DNA of 10,231 bases from an uncultured Altererythrobacter sp. (GTDB lineage Bacteria > Pseudomonadota > Alphaproteobacteria > Sphingomonadales > Sphingomonadaceae). Positions within the stretch are counted from its first letter, which is position 1, and each line of letters starts with the position of its first letter. Below are positions 9,353 to 10,231 of the stretch, piece after piece. Where the stretch lies: the NCBI GenBank assembly GCA_946886175.1, contig CAMPIA010000032.1:1-10231 (forward strand). Reading direction: 5' to 3'. The position numbers were made by a program, and so were the translations under genes. A model generated the notes under the pieces. It was not told where the DNA came from, searched no databases, and saw only the letters and a program-made list of their open reading frames with translations.

Positions 9353-9906
9353 TCGACCGCGCCGATCCGAAATCGCGCCGCGACGCCTACGGCTCGCGGA
9401 TCAATCGCGCGCACTCGCCCGCACTCGCCTACGCGGTTCCGTGGGCAGCGGTGCTGCTCGCGACTTTGCTGCCGGTGTTCCCGATCGCATCGGCCGCGCC
9501 GGTCGTGCCGCCGCTGGGCTTGATGATGCTAATCGCGTGGCGGCTCGTCCGCCCCGGGCTGCTGCCGGTGTGGGCCGGGTTTCCGCTGGGGCTGTTCGAC
9601 GATCTGTTCAGTGGCCAGCCGTTCGGCAGCGCGATCCTGCTGTGGTCGCTCGCGATGATCGCGATCGAGGCGGTCGAAGTGCGTTTCCCCTGGCGCAGCT
9701 TCGTTCAGGACTGGTTGATCGCGGCGGTGATACTGACCTCGTACATCGTCGTCGCCGCCGTTTTTTCCGGCGCGCAACTGGGTGCGCCGCTGTTCGGCGC
9801 GCTGGTCCCGCAAGCCCTGCTCTCGCTCATGATCTATCCCATCCTCGCGCGCATCGTCTCCGCTCTCGACCGGTTCCGGTTGCTGCGCGTGCGGGTGCTC
9901 GGCTGA
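9349..9906 (+). CDS. mreD: Rod shape-determining membrane protein MreD
   Basis: The 185-residue protein starts at ATG 9349, which overlaps the mreC stop by 4 bases. After a polar basic N-terminus of about 23 residues there are five or so hydrophobic segments, beginning PALAYAVPWAAVLLATLLPV. The central GFPLGLFDDLFSGQPFGSAILLW is the conserved MreD signature region (loop and following helix). The C-terminus is basic (DRFRLLRVRVLG). Length is close to the family's usual 160-185. It is an inner-membrane component of the elongasome that associates with MreC. The order mreB-mreC-mreD-mrdA and the overlaps at both ends support the call strongly, even though the primary sequence of this family is poorly conserved. 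Confidence 0.93.
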   Translation: MIDRADPKSRRDAYGSRINRAHSPALAYAVPWAAVLLATLLPVFPIASAAPVVPPLGLMMLIAWRLVRPGLLPVWAGFPLGLFDDLFSGQPFGSAILLWSLAMIAIEAVEVRFPWRSFVQDWLIAAVILTSYIVVAAVFSGAQLGAPLFGALVPQALLSLMIYPILARIVSALDRFRLLRVRVLG

Positions 9907-10231
9907 TGTTTCGCAAGGCGCCGCTGCTCCAGGTCACTTCGGCCACGCTCGAGAACTCCTACGACCGCCGCAGCTTCGTGGTCGCGGCGCTCGGCGCGGG
10001 GGTCGGCACGCTGCTGGCGACGCGCATGGGCTACATCGCGATCGCCGAGAACGAGAAATACGAGACCGAGGCCGAGAGCAACCGCGTCAATCTTTCGCTG
10101 ATTCCCCCGCGCCGCGGCTGGATTCTCGACCGCAACGGCGCGCCGCTGGCGTCCAATCGCGCCGACTTTCGCGTCGACGTGATCCCCGAGCGGATGAGCG
10201 ACCCCGAGCGCGAGATCGCGGTGATCGGCGA
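9906..10231 (+). CDS. mrdA: Penicillin-binding protein 2 (PBP2), 3' truncated by the window edge
   Basis: Only the first 108 codons are visible, from ATG 9906, whose A is the last base of the mreD TGA stop (TGATG). A short cytosolic segment (MFRKAPLLQVTSATLENSYDRRSF) precedes one membrane helix (about residues 24-43). Then comes the start of the PBP dimerisation/pedestal region, with NRVNLSLIPPRRGWILDRNG, the class B PBP signature at about residues 59-78, and ADFRVDVIPERM. The transpeptidase domain with its SxxK serine lies beyond the window. By family knowledge this is the elongasome transpeptidase working with RodA. The gene closes the visible part of the mre operon; rodA would be expected next. 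Confidence 0.95.
   Translation, partial: MFRKAPLLQVTSATLENSYDRRSFVVAALGAGVGTLLATRMGYIAIAENEKYETEAESNRVNLSLIPPRRGWILDRNGAPLASNRADFRVDVIPERMSDPEREIAVIG

Overview
The window is GC-rich, densely packed bacterial chromosome, most likely from an alphaproteobacterium and plausibly from the Sphingomonadales (Erythrobacter/Sphingomonas-like). This placement rests on codon usage, protein flavour and an mreBCD-mrdA cluster; it is inference, not a database result. There is no RNA gene, insertion sequence, phage gene or CRISPR array that I can support. Nearly all the sequence is coding; the longest gap is 195 bp, between mutL and mreB.

Layout. (1) Positions 2-973 (+) hold the C-terminal seven-eighths of ychF, cut by the window edge. 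(2) 1038-1841 (+) encodes a DUF1206 membrane protein. (3) 1845-4384 looks like a small metal-responsive cassette. It has a MerR-family regulator on the minus strand and, divergent from it across a textbook MerR-type promoter/operator, a glutaredoxin-MauE fusion membrane protein and a secreted His/Met-rich outer-membrane-type protein with six MDHxx pentapeptides. (4) 4386-4850 (+) is a MaoC-like hotdog dehydratase that starts 1 bp after the barrel gene. (5) On the minus strand, mutL (7164-5347) is followed by a small lipoprotein gene (5347-4847) that starts inside the mutL stop codon. (6) Divergent from mutL, the cell-shape operon mreB-mreC-mreD-mrdA begins at 7360 and runs off the right edge, with start/stop overlaps at mreC/mreD and mreD/mrdA.

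How they work together. The housekeeping blocks are conventional: YchF is a translation-associated ATPase, MutL acts in mismatch repair, and MreB/C/D with PBP2 form the elongasome core. The interesting part is 1845-4384. The regulator has a C-X7-C-P-I metal loop like CueR-type Cu(I)/Ag(I)/Au(I) sensors. The operator arms match, as I remember them, those of the mercury-resistance mer promoter. The controlled genes are neither a mer operon nor a classical copper efflux system. The predicted promoter would start transcription almost at the ATG of the first structural gene, implying a leaderless or nearly leaderless message. My best reading is an envelope metal- or thiol-stress cassette of uncharacterised mechanism.
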